A stretch of 64,000 bases of DNA from Leucaena leucocephala. Its lineage: Eukaryota; Streptophyta; Magnoliopsida; Fabales; Fabaceae. The notes beneath the pieces were generated by a model. That model did no database searches. It was given only the letters and a program-made list of their open reading frames with translations, and was not told where the DNA came from. Shown piece after piece: positions 33,427-45,890 of this stretch. Made by a program: the position numbers and the translations under genes. Position 1 is the first letter of the stretch; each line of letters opens with the position of its first letter. The stretch covers positions 19,173,406-19,237,405 of the forward strand of contig CM073524.1 of assembly GCA_037074615.1 (NCBI GenBank). The letters run 5' to 3'.

Positions 33427-33886
33427 CCTTTTTTACTTCTGTCAGTTTCATAAATACTTATATTATTTATAAGAATTTACTACCAAATTTCAACTAATTC
33501 TGAGATCCAAAAAATACTGTAAAAATTCATCAATCTTCAGAAAGTTTTATCAGTTAATCGGACCTCAAATCAAAATTATGTGTTGCGTTAAACTGATCAA
33601 ATTAATTTTCTCTATCTACTGGGAAAATTTGATACTAAACTATTTTTGGGCATTTTTGGGCCTTTTTCGGCTCAACTTTCCATAATTACCATTTTGCCCA
33701 TGAACTTTTGAAAATTACACTTTAGGCCCTCAACTTTCATAATTACACTTAATGGCCCAAAGTTTATATCTACTTATTTATTCCTTTGTCTACTCATCAC
33801 TTTGCCTCTCATTTCATCATCATAATCCTTTTCAAACCTCTTTCCTCTATCAGTCTTACACAGATAGGGAAAATTAGTATATGACA
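33427..33886 (-). repeat. Element 4 3' LTR fragment (U3 end)
   Basis: Ends ...ATATGACA at 33886, next to the complement of a polypurine tract (TTTCTACCCCCTTAAAA). The left part is displaced by the LTR that ends at 33421. It includes sequences of the family U3 such as alternating ...AATTACACTT... blocks. Sense start TGTCATATAC. Confidence 0.75.
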
Positions 33887-35988
33887 TTTCTACCCCCTTA
33901 AAATAAATTTCGTCCTCGAAATTTACTGGGTACCTTAGTCAACTATCACATGTATATCTGCTCTCTATACTATTTTCTGTTTTATGATAAAGGTTTAGGG
34001 GATCATCTCTTATCTTCTATCTTGACAACTAGCGAAGTGCTTTCAATATCTGCTTCATGTCTTTGCTGTCGTTACTCTACTTTCTGAGTCAACTCAATCA
34101 GAGTTGAACTTCTACTTCATTTTGTTACTTGCTTACTTGCTTTGCATCTATTCGCTCATGGACAACTCATTATCCTTGACTTGTGAGCAGTGTCCATTTC
34201 TTTCATATCAAACTCTCTCGAATATTTCTGTATTCAGGTTCATCAACTACTCATCATACTTTCTAACATTTATCTGTTATTACTTATCTTAGTATCTCAT
34301 AGAGTTCCTTAACATCCGCAAAGCTTCATCTCTCTTTTCGTATAATCATATTTCTTTTCTTAGAAACTCTTATCACTCTATTATTGCTCTTCTTATCTTT
34401 AATAATCTAGCATCATACAGAGAGAGGACTTATGCAGTTATTCTTTTCTTTACTTTACTGCTAAGTAGGAGCACATACTCTAATATGCATAATGCCTGGC
34501 CAACATGTTGCAGGACTATATACTTGCTCATGAATGCAAAGCTCTAACATTGGAGCACAAGCATTCCTTTTCTTAATATGCACAACTCTAACACTCGGAG
34601 CTTGTACAGCTCTAACATTCGGAGCTTTAACATATTTTATAAACATAACATAATGCCTGGCATTTCATGCAAGGATGAAAGCTCTCACTTACTATTCCAT
34701 CTGTAACATAACATTTAAACATCTTATCCCTACAAATGGGAGCCTCTCTATCTGTCTACAGAATTAGCTACAAAGCCACTTTGTATTATACTTCTCAACA
34801 CATATTTTTCATTATGTATCTCATTACATACTTCTCATGCCATATCTTGCCAAATCTGGCTATATTATGACATGTCTTATCATGACTTGAGATACCATAA
34901 GTCTAACATTCTCTTTAACTTATAACTTTCTGAGGAAGATCTTGCTCTTAAGTCTTTCTAACTTCCTCTTGACATAAATCTGTAATCTGAATCTTTCCTT
35001 TCAAATCCACTCTATTTGGACTTGACATAAGGGTTCTAATCCCTTATCGTTCAAAACCCCTTTCTAACTTTTTATAACTCTTTTTATCATTTTACTTAAC
35101 TTTATGTATCTATGCCAAACTTTTGTGGCATTTACACCTCTTTTCATCACTTCCCAGGGATATCACCCATCATTGGGCTACTCTTTATTTAAACACCTTT
35201 CAATCAATCGTGATACTAGGGTAGAGCTAGGTTACTCTTTTCACAGTTCTAAGCCCTAGAATTCTCTTTCGTATATAACCATGTTCTATCTTTACTCTAC
35301 CTTAAACCCTCGTCTCTGGGTCTCTCTAGCCTTTTAATTTCTTTATCCTCATCTGGAGGATCTATCTATTCATACTTCTCTATTCTTAAAACATATGGGG
35401 TTCTCTTCTCTATTCCTCAGGCATACTTCTACAAAACATTGAATATCAGCACTCAGATTTGAACTTAGACTCCGTCTTCGGTTAAGGGAAAACTAAGTTC
35501 AGTCTATATATAATATAGGCTATCTGAGAAAAACTATTATAAATAATTTTTCTGGATGAGTTAATCAACTAGTGAAGCTTCCTTACCTTAACTTCGTCTT
35601 TGGTAATCATCTTCCCAGAGAGATACTACATTGTACTCATATCTTCATGGCTCATTACTTTCCTTAGGCTAGGTCTAATTGCGACCTCGGGATCTAACTG
35701 CGATCAACCGTAAGCCTCTTCAGAATTTAACTGCGACCCTTGAGCCATGCTTGGATCTAACTGCGATCCTCCAAAATCCTCTATGATTCTAGTTTACTGT
35801 ATCCTTATCTCTAGAAGATCTTAAAACCAACAGACTAAGTTATAAGGTTACCACTTCCACTTGTTGATAACTCAATCAATAAAATTTTTTTAAAAAAATA
35901 TTACATTCAGTAGCCCATATTATTTACCAAGACTTTACTTATTTTCTCTCTTACTTAGGAGTTCCTTCTCATCTTTCTTACACTGTTG
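33887..35988 (-). other. Element 4 internal non-coding domain, left part
   Basis: No credible reading frame. It aligns in blocks with 10296-11790 of element 2, including AGCTC/GAGC hairpins (34540, 34584, 34608), the TAACTGCGA repeats (about 35685-35770) and the pyrimidine-rich start. It continues at 48474 beyond element 3. Confidence 0.75.
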
Positions 35989-37578
35989 TGGCTTGAAACA
36001 TTCTTACTTTCATACGTCTTAGGGACCATTTGGTAGTATTTATAACCACTTTCAGGGTCATTGAAGTCCACTTTCTCAATCTGGATTTTACTCTTATCGA
36101 GTACTGTTCACTATGAAAATTCCAGATGAGTGACCTGACTTTGAAAAATCATAACTAATTCTAGAAAAAATTGAAATGAAGTGGTTCCAATTGATACATG
36201 AAGCTAACTCAATTATATTTTAGGGAAAAATAACTCGTTGACCATGCATTGACCGAGTCAACGTCAGTCAACGTTTCTACTTTACTGTTCATTCAGCATT
36301 TTTCTCCTGAATCCAGCATTCTGGTCCCAACTTTGATAATTTATATCTCCATGTGTAGACATCCAAATGAGGCATTCTTTATATCAAATCTAAGCTTTGT
36401 ATGTCTACTATTTACCCTAAAAATATCATACATTTATTCATTCATTTACTATTTTTACTTATTTATCAAACCTCATTAGATCACCCGAATTACTGTTCAT
36501 GGTGGTAAATTTCAGCATTCAACTTTGCATACATATGCATACATCCATCATATATTAGTCAAACATGCCAAACAACACTTATTATTAATTAATAAGTTGT
36601 TTTACATCTGGGTATGTACAAAATTTCCCATATCTCTATTACATCTTTTCCTGCCTAAAATCCGGCAGCATAACCGCTACGCTTCATCTTCAGAAAGTAA
36701 CTGATCTTGTACCGATTCGGTAATTCCCGTGAGAACTACCATTCTACGTAAGTACCCAGGAAAGACTGGATGAACCGGCTAAGTCCACTCACTTCCAGTC
36801 TCCTTAGACAGTACCTACGTACACAGTACGTATCAGCTGCTTTCCTTATCTTGTCATAATTTTGGCAGCATAACGGCGTCTCTTAAAATTCCCAAAATTC
36901 ACTTCGACGTAACCTCCCCTGTAATGGGTTATTTATTGGGATGAGATTTTGGGGAATCTCAGTAGCAACAATCATAACAATATATGTAATGCAAAGTGAC
37001 AATGCTTGCTTGTGATTGTGTACAGATAAGTATGCTGTTTGCTTCCATACTCAATAACATATGATCATAGCATTTTAGCAGAGCTCTAAGCATAACATAT
37101 CGGACAACAATCCAACCAAACAATAGCACAACAAATCACAAAGCCATTACATAAAAGCTAGGGTTAGTTACTACCTCAAGAACTTAGCAGAACTCTAGAA
37201 TCCCTATACTGCTTCCAGCTCCGCCAGAACTTCCTTTCTTTCTTTCTTCCTCTCACTTTCTCTCTCTAGCACTTCCTTCTATCTCTTAAATGCTCTTGCC
37301 CGTGGCATATGAAGAGCAAGGGGGTATTTATAGTTTTGGTCAATGGCATTTTCGTAATTTTGAAGTCATCTTAACTTGTGGTCCTGGTTTTTCCGGAATT
37401 TCCTATTTTTCTTTATTCCTTTTACTGTATCATGCATGACATCATCCCAAGGCCACCTCATGGGACACCTCATATGTCACATGGCGAAATTGCAAGCTCC
37501 TGGGACACCTCATCAGCTGACTCAGCGGTTCCAGACAGTTCCAGAGTCTTGCACCTAAATACACGGCTGAGATCGTGC

Positions 37579-37584
37579 CACGTG
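37579..37584. promoter_or_regulatory. G-box in LTR U3
   Basis: CACGTG within CCACGTGTCC, about 250 bases upstream of the TATA box in sense orientation. The same box is at 40135-40140, 46973-46978 and (plus-strand LTR) 60962-60967; other copies have it mutated. In plants such sites are bound by bZIP and bHLH factors, so stress or ABA response is possible but not shown. Confidence 0.6.
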
Positions 37585-38808
37585 TCCTCAACTTTTTCTT
37601 CCTCCTCTATGTTGGCACCATGTGGAATCTTTCTGACACCTTTTACGCCATCCAATGCCATCCAGATAAGTCCAGGACTTTATCTGATCACCTCCTCGGT
37701 TATCTTGTCGACCGAGTAACTTTACTTTATTGAAACAACATTAAAATAGTATTTTAATGCCACTTTTTTCCACATATCACTGGGCATACGTTTTTGGGCT
37801 CTGGGAATGTTATCTTGGATCCTGATCAAGCTCAAGTACTCTGATGGCTCGATTCCCAAGAAACATCCCTTGGCAAATTACCAAAATACCCCTAGGTGCC
37901 CTTTCTTGCACTATTTTAACCCTAAGGGTAAAATCATCATTTTACACCCTTCTATACCCTGTCAGGGCATATACTAACTCTGAGTAACTTTATCTGTATG
38001 TGCCTTGGCTTCTGGGCCTGTCCAGAATGACCAAAATGCCCTTCATAAATCTACTACCCCTTTAGTACAACACATGGGCATTTTCGTAATTTTAAACTTC
38101 TCCGGAGTTCTGCTGGACACTGGCCCACCTATCAGTCCAAGTATCTTATTGGGCCTTTGATGGCGCCCTTATTGGGCCTTTCATGGTCCATTACCTTCAT
38201 GGCACGCATTACGAGAAATCTTCCCCTGCCCATGTTCATCGGGTACTTCAACTATTATGCACCGTTTATACAATCTCCAGACACCGGGTCCTTTTACCAG
38301 ATACACTGGCCTGCTGTGTTTAGGCATCCCTGTGGGTCATAACAGTCATCTGACTGAGGTCATCCGAACTCATTCAGTCCCTTTTTAAATACTGATAAAT
38401 CTCCCTATCGGATACCCGGAGGCCACACACTCCAGTTTGGATTTTATAATTTGTGAATAACTTTCTCTACAGACCTCCTATCGGTATTCTGTCAGTTTCC
38501 TGACATCCGCCCCATCAGGACGCATCATCCTGTAATTTCTCACTTATATATGAAATCTAGGATATCTGGTAGGAATTTTTATAACTTTTGGACTATCAGA
38601 TCAATTTTGGCTATCTGGAGTCCGGAGAAAATTCCTGTATTAAGCCAGATTACCGAGCATCACTTGCTCTATCTATTGGTGAAATCTGGGACTGAAATGC
38701 TTTCTGGCAGTCCAAACCACTTCCGGCCTGACTTTCTTTAATTACAATTTAGCCCCAAAGAATTTTTCTTCTTTTCAATTAAGTCCCTTTTTATTTGGCT
38801 AAAATTAC

Positions 38809-41569
38809 TGAAACATCCTCCCTTAGACTCCTTAGAGTACACTTGCGGAAGCAATATTAGCTCGATTGTATCTTAACTTAAGCCCAGAAATTTAAAATTT
38901 TACTCTTAAGTTCCTTATTCTGAAACTTTAATTTGAGAACTGATTTATCACATTCTACACATCCAAACAAGGCTTATTACCTATCCATGGAATGCCCCAG
39001 ATGTGTACCACTGGCTCACCAAATTTCGTGGCCAAACTCCTTCATTTGCTAGGTCAAACTGAGGTCAGAATACTGCTACCTCAGGACCTGCGAATTTCTC
39101 TTTTAATTCATCATCCATAAATTGAACATGCCAAACAATATTTATTAATGAATAACAAAGTGTCATACAACAAAGCATATACAAAATTCTCATATTTCTA
39201 TTACATCTTTTCCTGCCCGAACTTCGGCAGTATAACCGCTAGGCTTTATCTGTACAAAGAACTGAACCGTATTGATTCGGTAATTCCCTCATGAGAACTA
39301 CCATTCTACGTAAGTACCCAAGAAAGACTGGATGAACCGGCTAGGTCCACTCACTTCCAGCCTCCTTAGACAGCACAAACGTACACAGTACTTATCATAT
39401 ACTGATGTTCAGTCTTAGTTTCGGCAGCATAAAGGCGTCTCTCAAAATTCTTAGAATTCACTTCAACATAATTTCCCTGTAATGGGTTAGATATGGGGAA
39501 TAAGATTCAGGGGAATCTCAGTAGTAATAATCATAGCAATATATGTAATGCAGAGTGACAGTGCTTGCTTGTGATTGTGTACAGATAAGTATGCTGCGTG
39601 CTTCCATACTCAATAACATATGATCATAGCATTGTAATAGAGCTTCAAGCATAACATATAAGACAACAATCCAACCAAACAATAGCACAATAAATCACAA
39701 AGTCATTACATAAAAGCTAGGATTAGTTACTACCTCAAAAGCTTAGCAGAACTCTACTATCTCTATACTGCTTCCAGCTCCGCCAGAACTCTCTTTCTTT
39801 CTTTCTTTCTCCTTCTCTCTTTTCTTTCTCTCTCTTTCTCTTGCAAAACCATGGGATGAATGAAAATGGGAGGGAGGGGGTATTTATAGCTTTGATGGAT
39901 GGCATTTTCGTAATTTTGAAGCCCTCTGAACATGTGGCCACCGATTTTCCTGGTATTTCCTATTTTCTTTTATTCCTTTTTACTGCATCATCAAGGACAC
40001 CTCAGTGGGCACCTCAGCGGACACCTCAGTAGCACATTTCTCACATGTCTAAACCCCGTGACACCTCATCAGCTGACTCAGCATTTCCAGACAGTTCCAG
40101 AGTCTTGCACCAGAATCAACGGCTGAGATCGTGCCACGTGTCCTTAGCTTTTCTTCTTCCTCTAAGATGGCACCATGTGGCATCTGGAAGGGACCTTTCA
40201 CGCCTTCCAATGCTATCCAGATAAGTCCTGGACTTTATCTGATCACCTCCTCGGTTATCGTGCCAACCGAGTAACTTTACTTTACTGAAAAGTCATTAAA
40301 TCATTATTTTAATGCCACTTTTTCCCACATATATACTGGGATACGTTTTTGGACCTAGAAATATCATCTTGGGTCTCTGATCCAGCCCAAGTACTCTGAT
40401 GGCATGATTCCCAAGAAACACCCCTTGGCAAATTACCAAAATACCCTTAGTCTCTCTTTCTTTACTTTACTAGGTCTAGGGGCATTATTGTCTTTTTCCA
40501 TCTTACCAGAGTATTCTCTGACCCTGGTCAATTATCAGATAACTTCCCTGGACTGTCTAACCTTAGGCAAATGACCAAAATACCCTTTACTCATTCTTCA
40601 GCTGTTCTATAACATAGGGGCATTTTCATCATTTCGCACCTTTTTCCCGGACACCGACCCCTTTTACCACTGAACTGCTATTATGGGCCTGAGCCTTCCC
40701 TGGTGTCACTATGGGCCTTAGAAAACACTGTATGGCCTCTGGCCACAGTCTGATCATCTCTATTCGGACTGCCTTTCCTTTACCGATTATAACTGTAAAT
40801 TCCCATCTTCAGGAATTTTTACAGAAAAATCGGGACCTCAAATCAAACTTCTGTGTCGCGTAATTCAACCCGGAATCCTTTTCTCTATCTCCCGTTATTT
40901 TCAGATATTTTATCCGGACCGGGCTGTTTTTGCCTGAAACTACGCTCTCGCGCACACTTTTCAAAAATGACCATTTTGCCCTTGGTCACATTTCTAATTC
41001 TTTCATATACATAGAGACCTCATATGCACATTTCACAATTCAGTGAAATGATCAGCATAATTTTCTCTATTTTTTGGCAAAATATGGCACTCATCGGCTA
41101 CCAGCCTGATCTTTCCCATAATTACGATTTTACCCCTGCATTCTCTTTCTGGCCTAGTTACTCATCTTCTCATCCTTCATCTTAAGTTCTAGAAATTCTC
41201 TTTCAATAACTCATCCCTTAAACTCTTCGGGAGTCATTTTTAATTGAAAGGCTCGACAACCCGCCCATATCAGGTTATCTTACACAAGAGCCAGCCCATA
41301 TCAAGCTACCTGCAGAATTCCTAGGCTTAAAACTTAGGATATTCCTCACATTCCTCATTTTGAACCTAGGTGAACTGTCCCGATTCTGTAGGTTAAAGAC
41401 TTAACTCATCTTTAAATCCTGAAGGACTTAGCTCATCCCACGGATTCCTACAAAATATAGTTAAGTAATCCACCCATATCAGATTACTACCCTGGGACTA
41501 CGGGTTTAGCAGCCTGCCCATATCAGACTACCTCCCAGTTCTCCTAGACCCAAAAATTGGGATGTTACA
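38809..41569 (-). mobile_element. Solo LTR, subfamily A, in element 3 3' LTR
   Basis: 2761 bp, TGAAACATCC...GGATGTTACA, perfect duplication ATTAC at 38804-38808 and 41570-41574. Host sequence on both sides rejoins to the uninterrupted form seen at about 48170-48190. TATA box 39881-39888, G-box 40135-40140. No internal region. Confidence 0.95.
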
Positions 41570-41863
41570 ATTACACTTAAGGACCCCACCTTTTTGCCTA
41601 CTTTTCCTTTTTGGCTTTAAACTTTCCATAATTGCAGTTAAGTCCTTCCATTTCCTTTCTTTTGCAATTTAATCCCTTTCTTTGCATAAATGGCCACTAT
41701 ATCCCTAGGGACTTTCACTATTTACACATAAGTCCCCGGACTTTCACTGATTTGCAGTTTAGTCCCTAAAAACCTTCTGTATGTTTTTGGAACTTCTGCT
41801 CAAAGGAATATATCTATTTCAGGCTACTTACTAAGTCTCTGGCCTGAAAATTGGGATGTTACA

Positions 41864-44400
41864 TTTCTACCCCTTTAAAATAAATTTCGTCCTCGAAATT
41901 TACTTGGCATCCTAGTCAACTATCCTGGATATATTTTCTCTGTATATCCTTTCCTGGTTTATGACTAAGGCTTGGGGTATTCATCCTCTTATACGTATGG
42001 ACAACCCTTTGAACTTGTGAGTAGTGTCCATTTCTTTCATATCTTATCCCTTAGAATTTTGATGTAATTCTGGGGTCTACATCACTCCTCTTACGATTTG
42101 CTAATCTTTTAGGAGAAATATTATTTTTCTGTCTTCCTTTCTCCTGATACAAAACCATAACTCAGATAATTTCGCAACTTTTCTTAACTTTGTTTAGCCT
42201 CTTACATAACTTTATGCATCTATGCCAAACTTTTGTGGCATTTGCATTCTTTCTTATCCCTTGTTAGGGCTTATCTATCGTTAGGCTACATTTGCCTTAG
42301 CACCTTTCGTACCACTGAGTTAGGGCTAAGTTACTATTCTTATAGCTCTAGGCCCTAGTATTCTTTCTCATAGAACTACGTTCTATCTTTGCTTTGCCTT
42401 AGACCCACTTCTCTAGGTCTTTCTGGCCTTTTAATCTCTTTACCCTCATCTGGGAGATCTATCTGCTCATACTTTTCTATCCTCAACACATAGGGGATTC
42501 TGTTCTTTAGTTCTCAAGCATACTTCTACAAAACTTTGAATATCAGTACTCAGATTTAAACTTGGACTCCGTCTTCGTTTAAGGAAAAACTAAGTTTAGT
42601 CGGTATATAATAGAGGCTATATGAGGAAAACCATTATAAAATAATTTTTCTGGATGAGTGTATCAACTAGTGAAGCTTCCTTACCTTAACTTAGTCTTTG
42701 GCATTCATCTTCCCAAAGAGATACTACGTTGTACTCATATCTCATGGCTCATTACTTTCCTTAGGCTAGGTCTAACTGCGACCTCGGGATCGAACTGCGA
42801 TCAACCGTTAGCCTTTTCAGAATCTACCTGTGACTCTGAAGCTCTTAGGATCTAACTGCGACCCTGGAGCCATGCTAGGATCTAACATCGACCCTCCAGA
42901 ATCTAACTGTGATTCTGTTATACTGTATATCTCCCGAAGATCTTAAACCAACAGACTAGGTTATAAAGTTAACTGCTTCCACCTGTTGATAACTCAATAA
43001 ATAAAAATTTTAAAATTTTTTATAGCCTCATATTATTTACCCAGACTTTACTTATTTCCTCTCTTGCTCATGAGTTCCTTCTCATCTTTCTTACTTTACT
43101 GTGGTTTACCATTGGCTATGGTCTAACCACCTGCCATTGCATTTTGCTGCTATGGCCTCATCATAACTTTTCATTTTAATCTGTGCTCTAACTGCGAGCC
43201 ATTCAAACTATGCTCTAACTATGAGCAATCTGTATCAGATCTAACTCTTATCTGAAGAGTGATCTGTCTTTATCTGAATCTAGCTCTATCTGAGAGCCAT
43301 CTATTTCAGATCCAACTCTTATCTGAAGAGTGATCTGAAAACAATCTCTTTACTATTATCTGCTTCTCTTGCAGTATACCATTCCTTTCAATAGAAATGG
43401 CCTTGAGTACTATATTCACAAGCCTATAGAAATACCTGAGTAACCTCAATCATAAATCATATCTGAATATCATATCATAACTTATCGTCCCATAAACTGA
43501 GACTATCTATCATCCTCAATACTATTACATGTCGTATGGTATGGGAGCAACATACTTTCTCATAACTTTCTCATCTCATATATGTACTCATATATGTTCT
43601 ACCCTACATGCACTGCAAAAAGGGAGTATCCATTCATCATAGCATACTCTAACATGCATGTTATCATTTGACAACTGCAACGAGATGCAACTATCATATC
43701 TTATGGCAACATAAGCCATATCATCATCATATTTTGCTCACCCATCCATCAGACATTGTAATAATCTAAGTAAGCCTCAAAACATATTTCCTTTATCATT
43801 TTGCCTATCATATCCTGATCATTCATCCTGAAACAACTATCCATTTCACTTAGGCTGCCACGCTACCCTCTTACCAAGGTATAGACTCAACCCTTCATTA
43901 CTCTATCTTATATAGGAAATTGGGGAGTCACTTTATCTTTGAAACTGTGGCTACCTTTCTACTATTTCTTAACTTCTTCTGTCTATCTATCAGTCCCAGT
44001 CTATTCTTGACCGGACTATGGTTCCTTATTGGCTTTTCTCTGATCCTTGAGTCGCATGGATCTCAGTCATCATCTTTTACTATTACTTCTACTTTCTAGG
44101 GTACTATACCCTAGGTCTATCACTTCTCCGTGATGGAATCCCTCTGCTTAGGGAACATTAACTCTTTATCTATTACCCATCACGTCTTTACCATTAGGCC
44201 ATATACTAGGATCATTCCTGGGCAAATCTCATTCTAGTCATCTTATCGTAACTCATCATTAGGTTTCTGTTCTCTATTTCCCACTTTTAAAACCTGTAAT
44301 CATATTCATTCTTATACAAAGGCAACATACTAGGTATAGGGTAGCTCAATAGTGTGCATACTGGACAATACAATCCAATCACATACAGGATTTATCTATT
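41864..44400 (-). other. Element 3 internal non-coding domain
   Basis: Begins with the complement of a polypurine tract (TTTCTACCCCTTTAAAA), then about 2.5 kb without coding content. It aligns in blocks with 11300-12990 and elsewhere in element 2. It contains the ACTCTTATCTGAAGAGT hairpin at 43244-43260, further GCTC...GAGC inverted repeats near 43190-43226, and the TAACTGCGA repeats near 42770-42910. Confidence 0.75.
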
Positions 44401-44439
44401 CATTAGCCAGTGGAAACAGAACATAAATAAATTCGTACC

Positions 44440-45668
44440 TTAATTTGGCGCAGGAGACTTTCTTATCTTGTTGCCAGTCAGGGTATATACTCTTCCCTGA
44501 GTAGGGTATCTTTTGCCTGTTGTGTTCTGTGGACACTCCCTGGCATAATGTCCAGGCTTTCCACACCTATAGCATAACCCTTGACCTACTGGACAAGGCC
44601 TCGTACCATGGTCTCGACCACAGTTCCTACACACATTAGGCCTTGGTTGCCTACTAACTTCTCTTGGCCTACTACCTGGCCTACTTCCCTGTTTCTTATT
44701 AACTTCTAACCCATATGCTGGCCCATTTCTCTTCTTACTGTTCCCTCTCAAGGAACCTGGTTACATCACTCTTGATGTAACAGGCTCACTCTTTTCTGGA
44801 TATTGCACATTCTTCTCCGTGATCCTGTATACCTCTACTGCTTCATTAAACCTTCGTATCTGTCTAGGAAAAACCTTCTCATTTAGTGTAGGATTCAATC
44901 CACGAGTTAACTTCTTAGTGGTCCACCTCTCATCATTCATACAGTTTAGGTAAGTAGAATATCGTGAAAGACGAATGAACCTAGCAAGATAATCATCAAA
45001 GGGTTCTTGCTCACCCTACTTTAATATTAAAAATTTTGCTTCACATTCATCTCTTACCGACTGTGGAAAATATTTCTCGTTGAACTGCTCAAGAAATATT
45101 TCCCACGTAAGTGGAATATTTCTTGAGTGCAGAATCACTTCTGTGTTCCTCCACCACCTATCCGCATCTTTTTCTAGCTTGTAAACTGCCAACTGTGCCT
45201 TTCTTTCAGTGGGACATTCTAAAATCTTAAAGATTTTCTCTAACTGGCTAACCCAATCCTCAGCTATTTGAGTGTCAAAAGTTCCTTCAAACATGGACGG
45301 ATTAAACTTATGGAATCGTTCCATCCATGTTTGAAGACTTTCCTAGTTATTGTTATTTCCTATAGACCCCTGATGCCTATTTATTCCAATCTTGCATGAT
45401 TTGGCTGAGGTTCAGGTTCTATATCATTTTCTGGTACTACCTCCTTCTCAGACTGCTGTAAGGTAGCAACTGCAGTAGCAACCGCCGTAGCGATAGCAGA
45501 ATCTCGTTCTTGATCTTGGCGAGCCTGGGTTACCCGTATCTCATCCATTACTTGTTGTTGTTGTTCTAATCTATCTAGAATAATTTGCATAGGGTCTATC
45601 TGATTATTAGTACCCTCATCCCAGGGCTCTACCACTTCTGGTCTTACCGTTCTTCCTGTATTAACCAT
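44440..45668 (-). pseudogene. gag: Element 3 gag, broken
   Basis: Three open stretches on the minus strand. 45668-45381 starts at ATG and has the Q/E/R/A-rich N-terminal helix with a repeated ATAVATAVAT stretch. 45324-45016 has the gag core (FEGTF ... DADRWWRN). 44751-44440 has a CRNCGRDHGTRPC box and a CCHC knuckle CYRCGKPGHYAREC. The first stretch is in a different frame from the other two, so there is a frameshift near 45325-45380. A stop at 45016-45018 and another near 44752 interrupt the rest. The order and spacing match the element 1 gag. After the knuckle the frame ends and the non-coding domain begins, with no protease. If functional, it would have made only the particle protein. Confidence 0.9.
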
Positions 45669-45788
45669 GACTTCTACTCCTTTTTCTAGAATTAGAAAAT
45701 ACAGTCATATATATGCACAACAATATATGTACATATGTAAAACATTTAGGATAACCCATACCACATACCACACATCTTAACTATTTCA

Positions 45789-45887
45789 GAGCATCACTAA
45801 GCTAGAACCTTCGGTTCTGTGCCAGAATCTTATGCTCTGAACCAGAGCCCTTTCTGGTCTATGCCAGAACCTTCTGCTCTGATACCA
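45789..45887 (-). repeat. Element 3 primer site and degenerate repeat units
   Basis: The primer site (GCTCTGATACCA, 45876-45887) is the end of four units of 20-22 nt, each resembling GCCAGAACCTTCTGCTCTGA, with unit starts near 45797, 45820, 45840 and 45861. The same set is seen in element 2 at 13915-14015; elements 1 and 4 show at most one unit. Confidence 0.8.
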
Positions 45888-45890
45888 AAA

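Larger units (their letters stand above)
35994..41863 (-). repeat. Element 3 3' LTR, interrupted by a solo LTR
   Basis: About 3.1 kb after removing the nested insertion 38809-41569 and one pentamer. TATA box 37325-37332. A perfect G-box CACGTG at 37579-37584 lies upstream of it in sense orientation. The U5 block is near 36700-36830. Confidence 0.92.
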